Below, piece by piece: positions 36,100 through 45,648 of a stretch of 64,000 nt of DNA. The DNA comes from JANNYA01 sp031409855 (GTDB lineage Bacteria; Pseudomonadota; Gammaproteobacteria; Xanthomonadales; SZUA-5). The number at the start of each line of letters is the position of its first letter. The first letter of the stretch is position 1. Where the stretch lies: positions 15,634-79,633 of the forward strand of contig JANNYA010000168.1 in the NCBI GenBank assembly GCA_031409855.1, in the 5' to 3' direction. Under the pieces are notes generated by a model. That model was given only the letters and a program-made list of their open reading frames with translations. It did no database searches and was not told where the DNA came from. The position numbers were made by a program, and so were the translations under genes.

Positions 36100-39000
36100 A
36101 TGCGCTCATTCGCGCGCGCCGTTGCGGCGTTTCTATTATTGGTTTCGGCAGTTAGCCTGCATGCGCAAAGTTACACGCTAGGCGCGCCACCGCTCAGTGC
36201 CTGCAACGCCTCTGCGCCCGCTGCGTCGGGAAATTACGCATTCAACGCAGGGCGTTGGTATTCGCCGCAGCGCTTAGGCCCGAGCTGGGATTTTTTCTTT
36301 AACGACTTTGGCAATCTGGTCGCAATTTGGTACGGCTTTAATAATCAAGGCCATCCGGTTTGGTACATCTCTGAGGTCAAGCCGTTGCAAACCGACTCGG
36401 ACGGCGGTCAACGCTGGCAATCGCGCCTGCATCGTACTTCACAGGTGAACGGTGCACCTTTTTTGAATGAAGCGGTGGGCGAACTTTACGTACGTATTCC
36501 GGCCAATTCGCCGGAAAAGATGGTGGTGAGCTGGAATTTTCTGCCGAATACGAACCTGAACCCGACCGATGTCAATGACGACAAGATTGATTGCATCGTA
36601 CGTCGCGTGGGAGAAGACACCTCCAGTGGTAACCAACGTACAGTCAATACTACCTATAGCGGTTTTTGGTATCCGCCCAGTAACTCGGGCTGGGGCTACA
36701 ACGCCTTGGTTGTACCCCCTTCCACTCTGAACAATAACCAGTGGTTCGAGGAAAATACCATCCTCGTGTTTGACACCGTGGGCCAACCGGCCTGGGGACG
36801 TGTTTCTAGATCGACGCTAAGCCGCCCTGATGGTGCCATGACGGTGTTCTCCAGTAGCCAACCAACCGTCAGTTACTTAACTTGGAAAACTGCAACCAAC
36901 GTGAATGGTCGCGTGTTGAATGGCCCGTCTACCAATATAACCACTCCCAATTTAACCTTTGGCCGCAGCTACAGCAGCGCAAGCTCGGGAAATGTGTATT
37001 TGACTTGGAGTCAAATGCTTACCAATCCCACCAACAGTTCGCAGCGCGGTATCAACTTTAATCGTGGCACGCCCAGCACCCCGTTTGCGGTTGCAAAACT
37101 CACGTCTACGTTTGGGATTGTTGCCAACCCTTCCCCCTGCCAGGCGAGCGCCGGGCAAACGACTTGCCAAGTGGAGGTCGACTGGGAAGCAGTGGGGGCG
37201 GTTTTAGGGCGCACGGGTAGACCCGCGCGGCGCTCAGTCAGCGTTAGCCCGAGTGGTACAGTGACATCAGGCAATTGGACGCAGTTACCTACAGCTGAGT
37301 TTCAGGGCTCGATGATGCAAAGCATTCCAGTCGGTACACGCTGGCAATATGGGATCGTAGACTTCAGTGTTAGTCCACCGTATCCACTTTATTTCAGCAG
37401 TGAGGTGCGGGCATTGCCGGCGGATGCGGATATTGAAATACCCGATGATCCACGCAGCTCAACCGCCGCAGAATATGCGCAACCCAGCGCCCTTGTCGGC
37501 GACTTAGCCGGGGCAACACCGATGCAAGCCGATGCTGAAGGCGCTGCTGCCAGCGTCAATATTCCGATCCAAATTCCACCCGGCCGACGTGGTATGCAGC
37601 CAAGCGTGAGCCTTAATTACTCCAGCCGCGCAGGTAATGGCATAGCAGGCATGGGCTTTAGCCTGTCGGCAAGTTCGTCCATCTCGCGCTGCCCGCAAAG
37701 TCTGGCGACCGATGGTCAAGTCAACGCCGTGCAATTTACCAATGAAGATCGTTTGTGTTTGGACGGTCAACGCTTGATTGCTACTGTAGAGGGCACTTAC
37801 GGCTTGGCGAACGCGCAATATAAAACTGAAATCGATAGCTACGTGTTGGTCACTCAGTTGGGCGCGAACTTGTCTGATGATGGTGGCATCAAAGGCGCTG
37901 TCTATTTTGAAGTGCAAACCAAATCGGGCGAACGCCAGTATTTTGGTGCTGATCAATTGGGTGCCAGCATACGCAATGCGCGTGTCAAGCCCAGTGGCGC
38001 CATGAATGGCGCGCTGAACGGTGCCACCTTGAGTTGGCTGCTGGATACGCGCATAAATCGTTCGGGAAATTACATTCAGTACGGTTACACCGTGTTTGGT
38101 TCGGGTGAGAATTTGCTGATTGCGATTACTTACACAGGTTTTGGCACTGATGTGGGTAGTCGGCAGGTGCTTTTTACTTATGAAAACCGTCCAGATCGTT
38201 CCAGTAGTTATTTGGCGGGGGCATTGAATGAGCAAACCCAACGTTTGCTCAACATCCAAACCAAAGCCCCGATCAGTGATGCCCCCGGTACTGCAGCAGT
38301 TGTAGTACGAACCATCACGCCGAGCTATTCGACCTCAAATTACTCAGGCCGTTCAATTATGAATTCGGTGCAAGAGTGTTTTCCGGGCGGCCAGTGTATG
38401 CCCGCGCAAAAGTTTAGTTTTGCCAGTAATCGCGCACCGGAGCTAAACAAAAAACTGAGCATCGGTGGCGTTCCTATCATTTCAGAAGACCCAACTGCCA
38501 CAGACTATATATCCAGCTTTAGTGAAATCGGCGATCTTGATGGTGACGGGAGTGTGGAATTTGGTGCCTCTGTGCGCAGAACCAATCAATCAAGTTATGG
38601 TACTTCGTACTTTTTCAAATCTGACGCCAACACCCGGAGCTTTGGAATGGCTCAACCGGCAATAAGCCTGACCGGTGCCGCTGCCACGCACTTGCAAGAT
38701 ACACGCGGTGATTTTAATCGTGACGGTATTGCTGATTTGTTGTTAGTCGATAGCGCTGGCGTTCTGCAGGTTAAGTTTGGGAAGCCCGACGGCACCCTAG
38801 AGGCCCAGCAGCCCCTGATACTATCCCCGACTGCGCCGACCCTGCCTGACGCTCGGGTCAGTGATGTAAATGGCGATGGCCTAAGCGATTTGGTTCTGCA
38901 ATATCGTCTGAGCAATCAAACTCGCTTGTTGGTATATGTCGCAACTAGCGCGACCAGCTATACCAGGGTCGCGGATCAGACGGTCATCAGTGACCCCAAC

Positions 39001-42000
39001 TATCAAGCCAGCATCGTACAAATTGCAGATTTTGATGGTGATTCGGCTTTGGATATCATGTTGGAAGACAGCATTATCAATCTACCGCCAGCGTCTTTTT
39101 TCCCACTTGCGAAAACTCGTGTTTATTTTGGCGCGCTGAGCGGGACCAGCTACACGTTGGCAACGAGTTCGCAGGATCTAAACAATCTAGTACCGAATTT
39201 TGAAGCCAGCGAGAAATACGCTGCTTCCTTTAGGCGCTGGGGGGATCTCAATGGCGATGGTCTATTGGATCTACTAACGATTCCGAACAGCACAAGAACC
39301 TGGACGATACGCCTAGGTTTGGGGCGGCGTACGAGCCTAATGGGTGCGCCGATCAACACTGGCAGCAATCGCGGCACGGAGCAATGTCGTGGCGGCATAA
39401 ACGCGGCGCCTTATTGCACCCCGCGTATGGTGGAGCGCTTGAGCTTCACCGACTATGATTCTGACGGCCGTATGGATTTAATGGCACCGCGCGCATTTGC
39501 GGCACGGGTGTGCCTGTGGCAGCACGCCGAAGGTATGCAGTTTGTCGAAGAGGGTATTAAAAATCGCTATCTTTGCCCCTGGGACATTTTGACCGGCGCG
39601 GATGATATTGAAGCCAACTTTACAGGTCAGGATCCGCAGCGTGGCGGCACCGAGCCGAGAGAATGTCTGGGCTTGCAGCACAACCTATATGGCTATTGTT
39701 TGCGCGATATTTACGGCGAAAAAAGTGACCGTGCTGGCTTTGATCCAAGTTCTTATTACATGGATCACATTCGCTTTGTGCAAACCGGTGTGAGCACGTT
39801 TACGGTGCAAGTCACGAATACGAGTAGCATTCAAAATGGCGCAGGTGACCGAGGTGATAGCAGCGACCAGGACGCTTTTGGCGATGGCTTGGCAGATCGC
39901 TTTAGCCTGTTCGGATACAGTTATCGCGCGGTGCCAAATGTTGAACCTGGATGCTGGGATTTGTGCGATGACAATCATAGGCTAGTGACGGGCTTGCGTG
40001 CGCTGCAACTGCCACGCCCTAGCGGCGCCACCGGCCCTGATCCCTTTCCTATGACTATGCCCGATGGTGCTGGCACGATTGATACAGTGTTGGCGCAATC
40101 AGGCCCATTCAACTACCTCAGCGAAAATCGTGGCGCCTATGTCACCGGCATCACGCCGACCACCACGGGCGATCCCATCCAGCCAGACACCCTGATCAGC
40201 GTCGATAACGGCAATGGTATGAGCTACCGCTGGAACTACGCCACGCTCGCATCCAATGCCGGCCGTACTAGCGGTATGCCCCTTTATACGGTGCCTGCCC
40301 GCACCCCAGGCGGTACGTCTTATGCCGATGTGAACCACTTCTACTTTGCCTCAAGCATGCCAGTGGTGGCGTCATTTTTTCAAAGCAACGGCACGGGTTC
40401 GGAGAATGAAACCCGCTTTGGCTATGAAGAAGCGATGTATAACAATAAAGGTCGGGGCTTTACGGGCTTTAGGAAAATCTATACCGAAAACGTGGCGAAC
40501 AAGGTTCGCAGCGCAACCGTATACAACCAGAAATTTCCGTTAGTTAGCCAGCCCGAGTGCAGTGCAACGCAGTTAATCAGCAAGCCATGGACGGAATTAA
40601 CCTGCACCAGCACGACAGCGCTCAGCCTGAGCAATTACACCGGCTATCAGTGCAATGGCGCTGTTTGCGACCTGCTCAACCCGCCTTTGAATAGCGTGTT
40701 TCGCATCACCAATATTGCCAGCGCCACTACCGTTCGCGATTTGACTATACCCAGCCAGATTGTAACTAGCTCTAGTATGGACGCCAGTTATGACACTTTT
40801 GGCAATATGCTGAGCAGCACACAAACCACCACCGACAAAAACAGCGGCGGGCAAACCGTGCGCAGCATCACCAGCACCAGCACTGCGGTATATGCCAATG
40901 ACGCCGCGCAGTGGTGGATCGACAAACAGGTGCGCGCTACCAGCAGCGTTAGCCAGAGCTACGGCAAGGGCAATGTTGGCGGAAGCTTGACGACCCCGAC
41001 CCGCACAACCGTGATGCTGATGGATTACAACAGCACCAACCGGCAAGTGCAGTGCGAAGCAACCATTGGCCTGGAATCGGGTGATCCTGAGCCAATCAGT
41101 ACTGCCACGTGCGCCCTGCCGCAAGTCGCAGTCGAGCGCAAAATCACACGCAGCTTCGATAACAGTTATGGCAATGTCACCGGTGAAAGTACGACCGCAC
41201 GCGATGAAACCGAAGCGCGCAGCGTCAGCACGAGCTACAGTACCAGCGTGGGTTATTTCCCTAATTTAGTGACCGATGCCTTTAGCAAGTCAATCAGCAG
41301 CCGCTTTGACGCGCGCTTTGGTGTACCGATATCGATCACCGACGCGAATGGCTTGATCAGCAGCACCCAGTTGGATGTGCTGGGCCGTGTCATTAAAGTC
41401 ACGCCGCCCAGCAAGTCAGGGTTAAAGGCAGGCTTTCCGATGGTAACGGCATATGAGCGCTGTGGCGGCACGGGCGGTGCGTTTTGCTCGAATGCGGACG
41501 CTAAGATGCGCGTGATCAGCGCGCAGTACGGTAGTCCACAGGCCGCCGTGTACTTAGACAGTTTGGGGCGCAGCATCCGCACCGCCAGCGCGCTGTTAAA
41601 CTCGGTGCCCAGCTATGGCACGCTGAGCTTCAGTGATACCGATAAAAGCGTCACTGAAACGCGCTACAACCCGCGCGGATTGGTGTTTACTCAATACGAA
41701 CCAGCATTGGCTGGACCTAACAGCGCGTCTTTGACTGAGTACACCTATGATGATTTGGGGCGGCCCCTCGTCAAACTGCAAAAATTTAAGAACGTCAGCG
41801 CGGATGATTTGAATGGCGTCAATGCAGCGCTGCAATATCGACGCACCGAATATGCATACAGCGGCTTGTCCACAACTATTCTGGTGTGTCAAAAGGCGGA
41901 AGCGCAAGCGTTAACGGGGTGCGTTGAAGGCGCCAACAATGCCGATCTCAGCCCGGGCTTGAAAATGTCGCGCAGCTTTGATTCCGCCGGCAAACTACTC

Positions 42001-44886
42001 ACAACCGTCGATGCGCTCAATAAATCCACGCACTATTGGTTCGACGGTGCGGGCAACCCGCTACAAATTGTGGACGTGATGGGGTTGTCCACCACTGCCA
42101 CCTACAACAGCTTGGGCTATCGAAATACCGTTACCGACCCGGATCGCGGCACCTGGAAATTTTTCTACAATGGCTATGGCGAATTAAAAACCCAGTGCGA
42201 CGCGCGCAGCAGCGGCACGTGCAGCAGTAGTAGCACGGGGCAGTATGTGACCAAGCTGAGCTACGACAAATTAGGCCGCGTGATCAAACGCGAATGGCAG
42301 GAACCTAATCGCGACAACCCTGCGCCCGGCCAATCAGTAGACTACACCGAAACGGTCGCCTTTGATAATTTAGGCAGCACAACCTACGGCAATTTGCTCA
42401 GCACCAGCCGCGCTGGCCAGCGCAACAGCAATCAATCGATCGAACGTTGGTCCAGTACGCCGCAATACGATGCCCTGAACCGTGCGACCAGTGGCAGCAC
42501 CAGTATGCAAATCGGCAACGCCCAGCCCACTGCGCTGCAAAGCAAAACGTTTTTTGATCGCCAATTTGGCCGCGTCAAGCAAGTGGTTTATCCCGACTCA
42601 GTGATCGATGGCGAACCGGTATCCACCTATATGACCTACAGCGCATCTGGCATCGCCAACCGCGAAGGCTTTGCGCAGGATTATCGAGCGCCAACCTCCA
42701 GTGGCGCGCAGGAATCATCGGCCATTCGCGTTTTGAACGCTGTGGAAGGCCGCGGCTTAGCAACCAGCGTGCTCTTGGGGGAGGTCGGCACGCAAACGGT
42801 GGTGGATTACGAAAAAGGCGCACCTGTGCCGCCCGTATTGACCGCCTTCACCCGCGATTGGATGGAAACCAACCTTTATGATAGCTCGGGCTGGCTCTTA
42901 GCGCGGTGCGTGAATCAGTTGGGCGGGTGCAATTCTTCGATGATTCCGGCTAGCGCCAGCAGCGATCCGCTCAATGAAGCGTTCCGCTATGACGTCTATG
43001 GGAACTTGAAGAAACATGTGCACGGTGGGGTATGGACGCCGACGCAAGTGACGGCGGCGGGCAGCCAAACGCACACCTATGATGCGCTGCATCGCTTGAC
43101 GCAAACTCAGCGCAGTGGCGCGACCAGTAGCGCAATGATCAACTATGCCTACAACGAGATTGGTGGCTTAAAGAAAAAGACTGACTACTCCAGCGTGAGC
43201 GATAGCGCGTATCAGTACAACGCGACGACACACCAAGTCAGTCAAGTGGCCTTGAATACGGGCGGGATGGCGACTTACGCCTATGACAATAACGGAAATG
43301 TTAGCAGCCGCACGGAAAACAGCCTAACCACCACGCTGCAATACGATGTCAGCAACTTACCGAGGCGCATTAGCAAAAATGGCTTGATCAGCGATTTTTA
43401 CGATGCCCCAGGCGGGCGCTACTGGCAGCGCATGAGCAGCAACGGGCAAGTCGTGCGCGATACGATTTTGCTAGACAAAATGTTCGAGCGGGAAGTGGTA
43501 GGCGGTGCGGCAACGGTGGAGCGGTACTACATCGCCGGGCAATTGCTGACGATCAATCGCAACGAGGGTCGTAAGCTAGCTTACTTACATCAGGATCGCT
43601 TGGGTTCTAATGTGGCGATTAGCGAGAAGGCGATTTTGCCGAGTGGTAATATTGGCGCTGCCACGCCAATCATCGTAGAAAATCGCGGCTTCGATGCCTT
43701 TGGTAAGGCGTTGGATGGCGGCTGGGGCACGTCGAATCAGGGTTGGCTGACCTGGAATGGCAGCGGCTTTAATCAAGGCAAACGCAATCAGCGCGGCTTT
43801 ACCGGGCACGAGCATTTAGACGAGTTCGGGCTGATCCATATGAATGGGCGGGCTTATGACTACAACCTGGGCCGGTTTTATGGGGTGGATCCGTTTATTC
43901 AATTTCCGAGTAATTCACAGAGTTTGAATCCTTATTCTTACTTAATGAATAACCCGTTGGCGGGGACGGATCCGACGGGGTATTTGATGTCCGAGGCCGA
44001 TGGCGCTTGCCTAAGTGGCCCGAAATGGGTCTGTGCGCAGGCGCAGGGGAGTGCGGCGTATCGCAGTGGATATGCGTATACATCGCCCGCGAAGGCGTTG
44101 TTGGGCGGTGCTTCTTTGGCAACGGATCAGCTGCGTAAGTCAGCGAATGGTGCGCAGGATCAGCGGCTTAAGTCGGCGAATGGTGCGCAGGATGGTCAGG
44201 ATTCAACTCAGACTTCTAAAACGGATGGAAGCGGTAAAGGCGCATCTGGAATTGGCGGGCTAAGCTTTCGAAAAGCTATTGCGGGGGAGCGTGATCGGAA
44301 TAGTACAAGCATCACGGCAAGTAAAAACCCGACAAAAAAACAAACTCAAGCGGTCGACATTGTGAATGCGTTGATTGACAAATACACAGGGGCTATTCAA
44401 GCTGTTGGAGATGAAGAATTTAACGAAGTGATTGAAAACGTACAAATCTTTGTTCCTAAGAAAGCGTTTGAGAGAGTCAAGCGTACGGGAAGCGCAATAA
44501 CAGTTGCTGACTCATTTGCTGAGATGCTTCAAGCGAGGGCCGGAGAGAAGATAGACTTCTTAAAGGGCCCGACAGGCCGAGTAATGCGGGTAGATCTTTC
44601 GATTACGGAAAACAGCTTAAATGATTTCGAGAGGTTATTTACGCTGCTGCACGAATATGCACATGGAATCAAGTCAAAAGAGAACTACAGGCTTTTTGAG
44701 TTGGACAACAGTAATGGAAAGAATTTCAGTAGCAAGACCTCAAAAACCGAAGAATTTGCCAGTAGAAGAGCTTTTCAAATGATTCAAGCAATGGGCATAA
44801 AATTGGGTGATGCAAAAAAAATTAGGGATGTCGGTTACGACAATAGTGTTATGAACGGATTGCGAAACGAGGCCTATGATGAATAA
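36100..44886 (+). CDS. Sec-exported SpvB/FG-GAP/RHS toxin with C-terminal HEYAH metallopeptidase domain
   Basis: A 2928-residue protein. Signal peptide MRSFARAVAAFLLLVSAVSLHA, GGGGAG before ATG. Residues about 30-300 hold two Trp-rich modules (RWYSPQRLGPSWDF, GFWYPPSNSGWGYN). An SpvB-type domain starts near 480 (IPIQIPPGRRGMQPSVSLNYSS), followed by six FG-GAP repeats (about 800-1130), RHS/YD repeats (about 1720-2480) and the RHS core ending NPLAGTDPTGY at 2628. The variable C-terminus (2629-2928) has a duplicated KSANGAQD linker and LLHEYAHG (His2851, Glu2852, His2855) with EEFAS (2884-2885) as a possible third zinc ligand. It thus joins TcB- and TcC-like parts in one chain, with a putative peptidase toxin as cargo. 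Confidence 0.88.
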   Translation: MRSFARAVAAFLLLVSAVSLHAQSYTLGAPPLSACNASAPAASGNYAFNAGRWYSPQRLGPSWDFFFNDFGNLVAIWYGFNNQGHPVWYISEVKPLQTDSDGGQRWQSRLHRTSQVNGAPFLNEAVGELYVRIPANSPEKMVVSWNFLPNTNLNPTDVNDDKIDCIVRRVGEDTSSGNQRTVNTTYSGFWYPPSNSGWGYNALVVPPSTLNNNQWFEENTILVFDTVGQPAWGRVSRSTLSRPDGAMTVFSSSQPTVSYLTWKTATNVNGRVLNGPSTNITTPNLTFGRSYSSASSGNVYLTWSQMLTNPTNSSQRGINFNRGTPSTPFAVAKLTSTFGIVANPSPCQASAGQTTCQVEVDWEAVGAVLGRTGRPARRSVSVSPSGTVTSGNWTQLPTAEFQGSMMQSIPVGTRWQYGIVDFSVSPPYPLYFSSEVRALPADADIEIPDDPRSSTAAEYAQPSALVGDLAGATPMQADAEGAAASVNIPIQIPPGRRGMQPSVSLNYSSRAGNGIAGMGFSLSASSSISRCPQSLATDGQVNAVQFTNEDRLCLDGQRLIATVEGTYGLANAQYKTEIDSYVLVTQLGANLSDDGGIKGAVYFEVQTKSGERQYFGADQLGASIRNARVKPSGAMNGALNGATLSWLLDTRINRSGNYIQYGYTVFGSGENLLIAITYTGFGTDVGSRQVLFTYENRPDRSSSYLAGALNEQTQRLLNIQTKAPISDAPGTAAVVVRTITPSYSTSNYSGRSIMNSVQECFPGGQCMPAQKFSFASNRAPELNKKLSIGGVPIISEDPTATDYISSFSEIGDLDGDGSVEFGASVRRTNQSSYGTSYFFKSDANTRSFGMAQPAISLTGAAATHLQDTRGDFNRDGIADLLLVDSAGVLQVKFGKPDGTLEAQQPLILSPTAPTLPDARVSDVNGDGLSDLVLQYRLSNQTRLLVYVATSATSYTRVADQTVISDPNYQASIVQIADFDGDSALDIMLEDSIINLPPASFFPLAKTRVYFGALSGTSYTLATSSQDLNNLVPNFEASEKYAASFRRWGDLNGDGLLDLLTIPNSTRTWTIRLGLGRRTSLMGAPINTGSNRGTEQCRGGINAAPYCTPRMVERLSFTDYDSDGRMDLMAPRAFAARVCLWQHAEGMQFVEEGIKNRYLCPWDILTGADDIEANFTGQDPQRGGTEPRECLGLQHNLYGYCLRDIYGEKSDRAGFDPSSYYMDHIRFVQTGVSTFTVQVTNTSSIQNGAGDRGDSSDQDAFGDGLADRFSLFGYSYRAVPNVEPGCWDLCDDNHRLVTGLRALQLPRPSGATGPDPFPMTMPDGAGTIDTVLAQSGPFNYLSENRGAYVTGITPTTTGDPIQPDTLISVDNGNGMSYRWNYATLASNAGRTSGMPLYTVPARTPGGTSYADVNHFYFASSMPVVASFFQSNGTGSENETRFGYEEAMYNNKGRGFTGFRKIYTENVANKVRSATVYNQKFPLVSQPECSATQLISKPWTELTCTSTTALSLSNYTGYQCNGAVCDLLNPPLNSVFRITNIASATTVRDLTIPSQIVTSSSMDASYDTFGNMLSSTQTTTDKNSGGQTVRSITSTSTAVYANDAAQWWIDKQVRATSSVSQSYGKGNVGGSLTTPTRTTVMLMDYNSTNRQVQCEATIGLESGDPEPISTATCALPQVAVERKITRSFDNSYGNVTGESTTARDETEARSVSTSYSTSVGYFPNLVTDAFSKSISSRFDARFGVPISITDANGLISSTQLDVLGRVIKVTPPSKSGLKAGFPMVTAYERCGGTGGAFCSNADAKMRVISAQYGSPQAAVYLDSLGRSIRTASALLNSVPSYGTLSFSDTDKSVTETRYNPRGLVFTQYEPALAGPNSASLTEYTYDDLGRPLVKLQKFKNVSADDLNGVNAALQYRRTEYAYSGLSTTILVCQKAEAQALTGCVEGANNADLSPGLKMSRSFDSAGKLLTTVDALNKSTHYWFDGAGNPLQIVDVMGLSTTATYNSLGYRNTVTDPDRGTWKFFYNGYGELKTQCDARSSGTCSSSSTGQYVTKLSYDKLGRVIKREWQEPNRDNPAPGQSVDYTETVAFDNLGSTTYGNLLSTSRAGQRNSNQSIERWSSTPQYDALNRATSGSTSMQIGNAQPTALQSKTFFDRQFGRVKQVVYPDSVIDGEPVSTYMTYSASGIANREGFAQDYRAPTSSGAQESSAIRVLNAVEGRGLATSVLLGEVGTQTVVDYEKGAPVPPVLTAFTRDWMETNLYDSSGWLLARCVNQLGGCNSSMIPASASSDPLNEAFRYDVYGNLKKHVHGGVWTPTQVTAAGSQTHTYDALHRLTQTQRSGATSSAMINYAYNEIGGLKKKTDYSSVSDSAYQYNATTHQVSQVALNTGGMATYAYDNNGNVSSRTENSLTTTLQYDVSNLPRRISKNGLISDFYDAPGGRYWQRMSSNGQVVRDTILLDKMFEREVVGGAATVERYYIAGQLLTINRNEGRKLAYLHQDRLGSNVAISEKAILPSGNIGAATPIIVENRGFDAFGKALDGGWGTSNQGWLTWNGSGFNQGKRNQRGFTGHEHLDEFGLIHMNGRAYDYNLGRFYGVDPFIQFPSNSQSLNPYSYLMNNPLAGTDPTGYLMSEADGACLSGPKWVCAQAQGSAAYRSGYAYTSPAKALLGGASLATDQLRKSANGAQDQRLKSANGAQDGQDSTQTSKTDGSGKGASGIGGLSFRKAIAGERDRNSTSITASKNPTKKQTQAVDIVNALIDKYTGAIQAVGDEEFNEVIENVQIFVPKKAFERVKRTGSAITVADSFAEMLQARAGEKIDFLKGPTGRVMRVDLSITENSLNDFERLFTLLHEYAHGIKSKENYRLFELDNSNGKNFSSKTSKTEEFASRRAFQMIQAMGIKLGDAKKIRDVGYDNSVMNGLRNEAYDE
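44137..44193. repeat. 24-bp direct repeat in the RHS toxin linker
   Basis: AAGTC(A/G)GCGAATGGTGCGCAGGAT occurs at 44137-44160 and 44170-44193 (33-bp period), giving KSANGAQD twice. It lies at the join between RHS core and toxin tip, where modules are exchanged. Confidence 0.85.
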
Positions 44887-45391
44887 GTTTCTGCTTTGTT
44901 TTTTTATGCTCTGCTTGACCGGCTGCTCTCACAACAGACTAGACGACGACAGTATTGTTTTCCTGCGCGATGGTGCTCCTTTTGAGGAATGGACAAGAGT
45001 CGGCGACTGCACGTTTTCATCCTACATTCGCGGCAATATATTTTTACCTAGTGAATTTGGAAAAGTCGAAGACGGACTCATTTCTTTGCCGGGAGCAGAT
45101 GGGCTCGTTCTGCCCGTTGACAAAAACATTAGAAGCTGGCGCAGCGATGGCGCTCAGTTTCGGTACTTGAAAGAATTTGAAATACCACGCGAGCTTAAGA
45201 AATTTAATCCAGAGGCTGTAGAGATTAGAAAATTTTTTGAATCGGAAGAGTTCGTTTTGATCATTTATCTAGCAAATCGATTTGACGTCGTTGGTGCAAA
45301 ATCAATCAATTCCGGCAATCTGCTGGTGATTGAACGTTATAATCCTAATTTTTATAAGTGCGAAACAATTGATTCTCTTCGTGAGAGATGA
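44876..45391 (+). CDS. Lipoprotein, candidate immunity protein of the RHS toxin
   Basis: A 171-residue predicted lipoprotein: MMNKFLLCFFMLCLTGC with LTGC lipobox. The start codon overlaps the toxin stop by 11 bp and an ACGAGG Shine-Dalgarno lies within the toxin's last codons, so the pair is translationally coupled. Position and size match immunity genes of RHS/CDI systems; a lipoprotein would guard the periplasm, which implies that the toxin acts there. The rest has no recognised family. Base composition is as AT-rich as the toxin tip. Confidence 0.75.
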   Translation: MMNKFLLCFFMLCLTGCSHNRLDDDSIVFLRDGAPFEEWTRVGDCTFSSYIRGNIFLPSEFGKVEDGLISLPGADGLVLPVDKNIRSWRSDGAQFRYLKEFEIPRELKKFNPEAVEIRKFFESEEFVLIIYLANRFDVVGAKSINSGNLLVIERYNPNFYKCETIDSLRER

Positions 45392-45401
45392 GCGGCTCAA
45401 G

Positions 45402-45648
45402 ATGAGACCTGATTAGCGCTAATCGCCAGTACGTCTCATGTAATGCGACGGTTGGACCTTAAAAGTGCTGTAACTTAAGGTCCTAATGTAATCCCCCAAA
45501 ACCCACCGAATTTAGAAGTGGAACCTAGAACAGCAAGCTTAAGCTTGCGATACGGATGATAGCGTCAAGATCGCGCAGCGGCGCAGCGCAATCTTGACGC
45601 TGCGTGATTCAATACGCTCTAAGCAGGTCGAATGTCAGCACTGACATT
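45402..45648. repeat. Cluster of five inverted repeats between immunity gene and orphan toxin tip
   Basis: In 250 bp without a convincing gene there are: ATGAGAC/GTCTCAT (45402-45439) enclosing GATTAGC-GCTAATC (45411-45424); GGACCTTAA/TTAAGGTCC (45454-45483); GCAAGCTT-AAGCTTGC (45533-45548); GCGTCAAGAT/ATCTTGACGC (45562-45600) with a GC-rich inner stem; AATGTCAG/CTGACATT (45631-45648). All stems are perfect. Some may be terminators, but none has a good T-run; they may mark recombination remnants. Confidence 0.6.

Noticed and set aside
37504..38259. 251-codon minus-strand frame
   Set aside because: Lies wholly within the RHS toxin gene, antisense, without recognisable domains.
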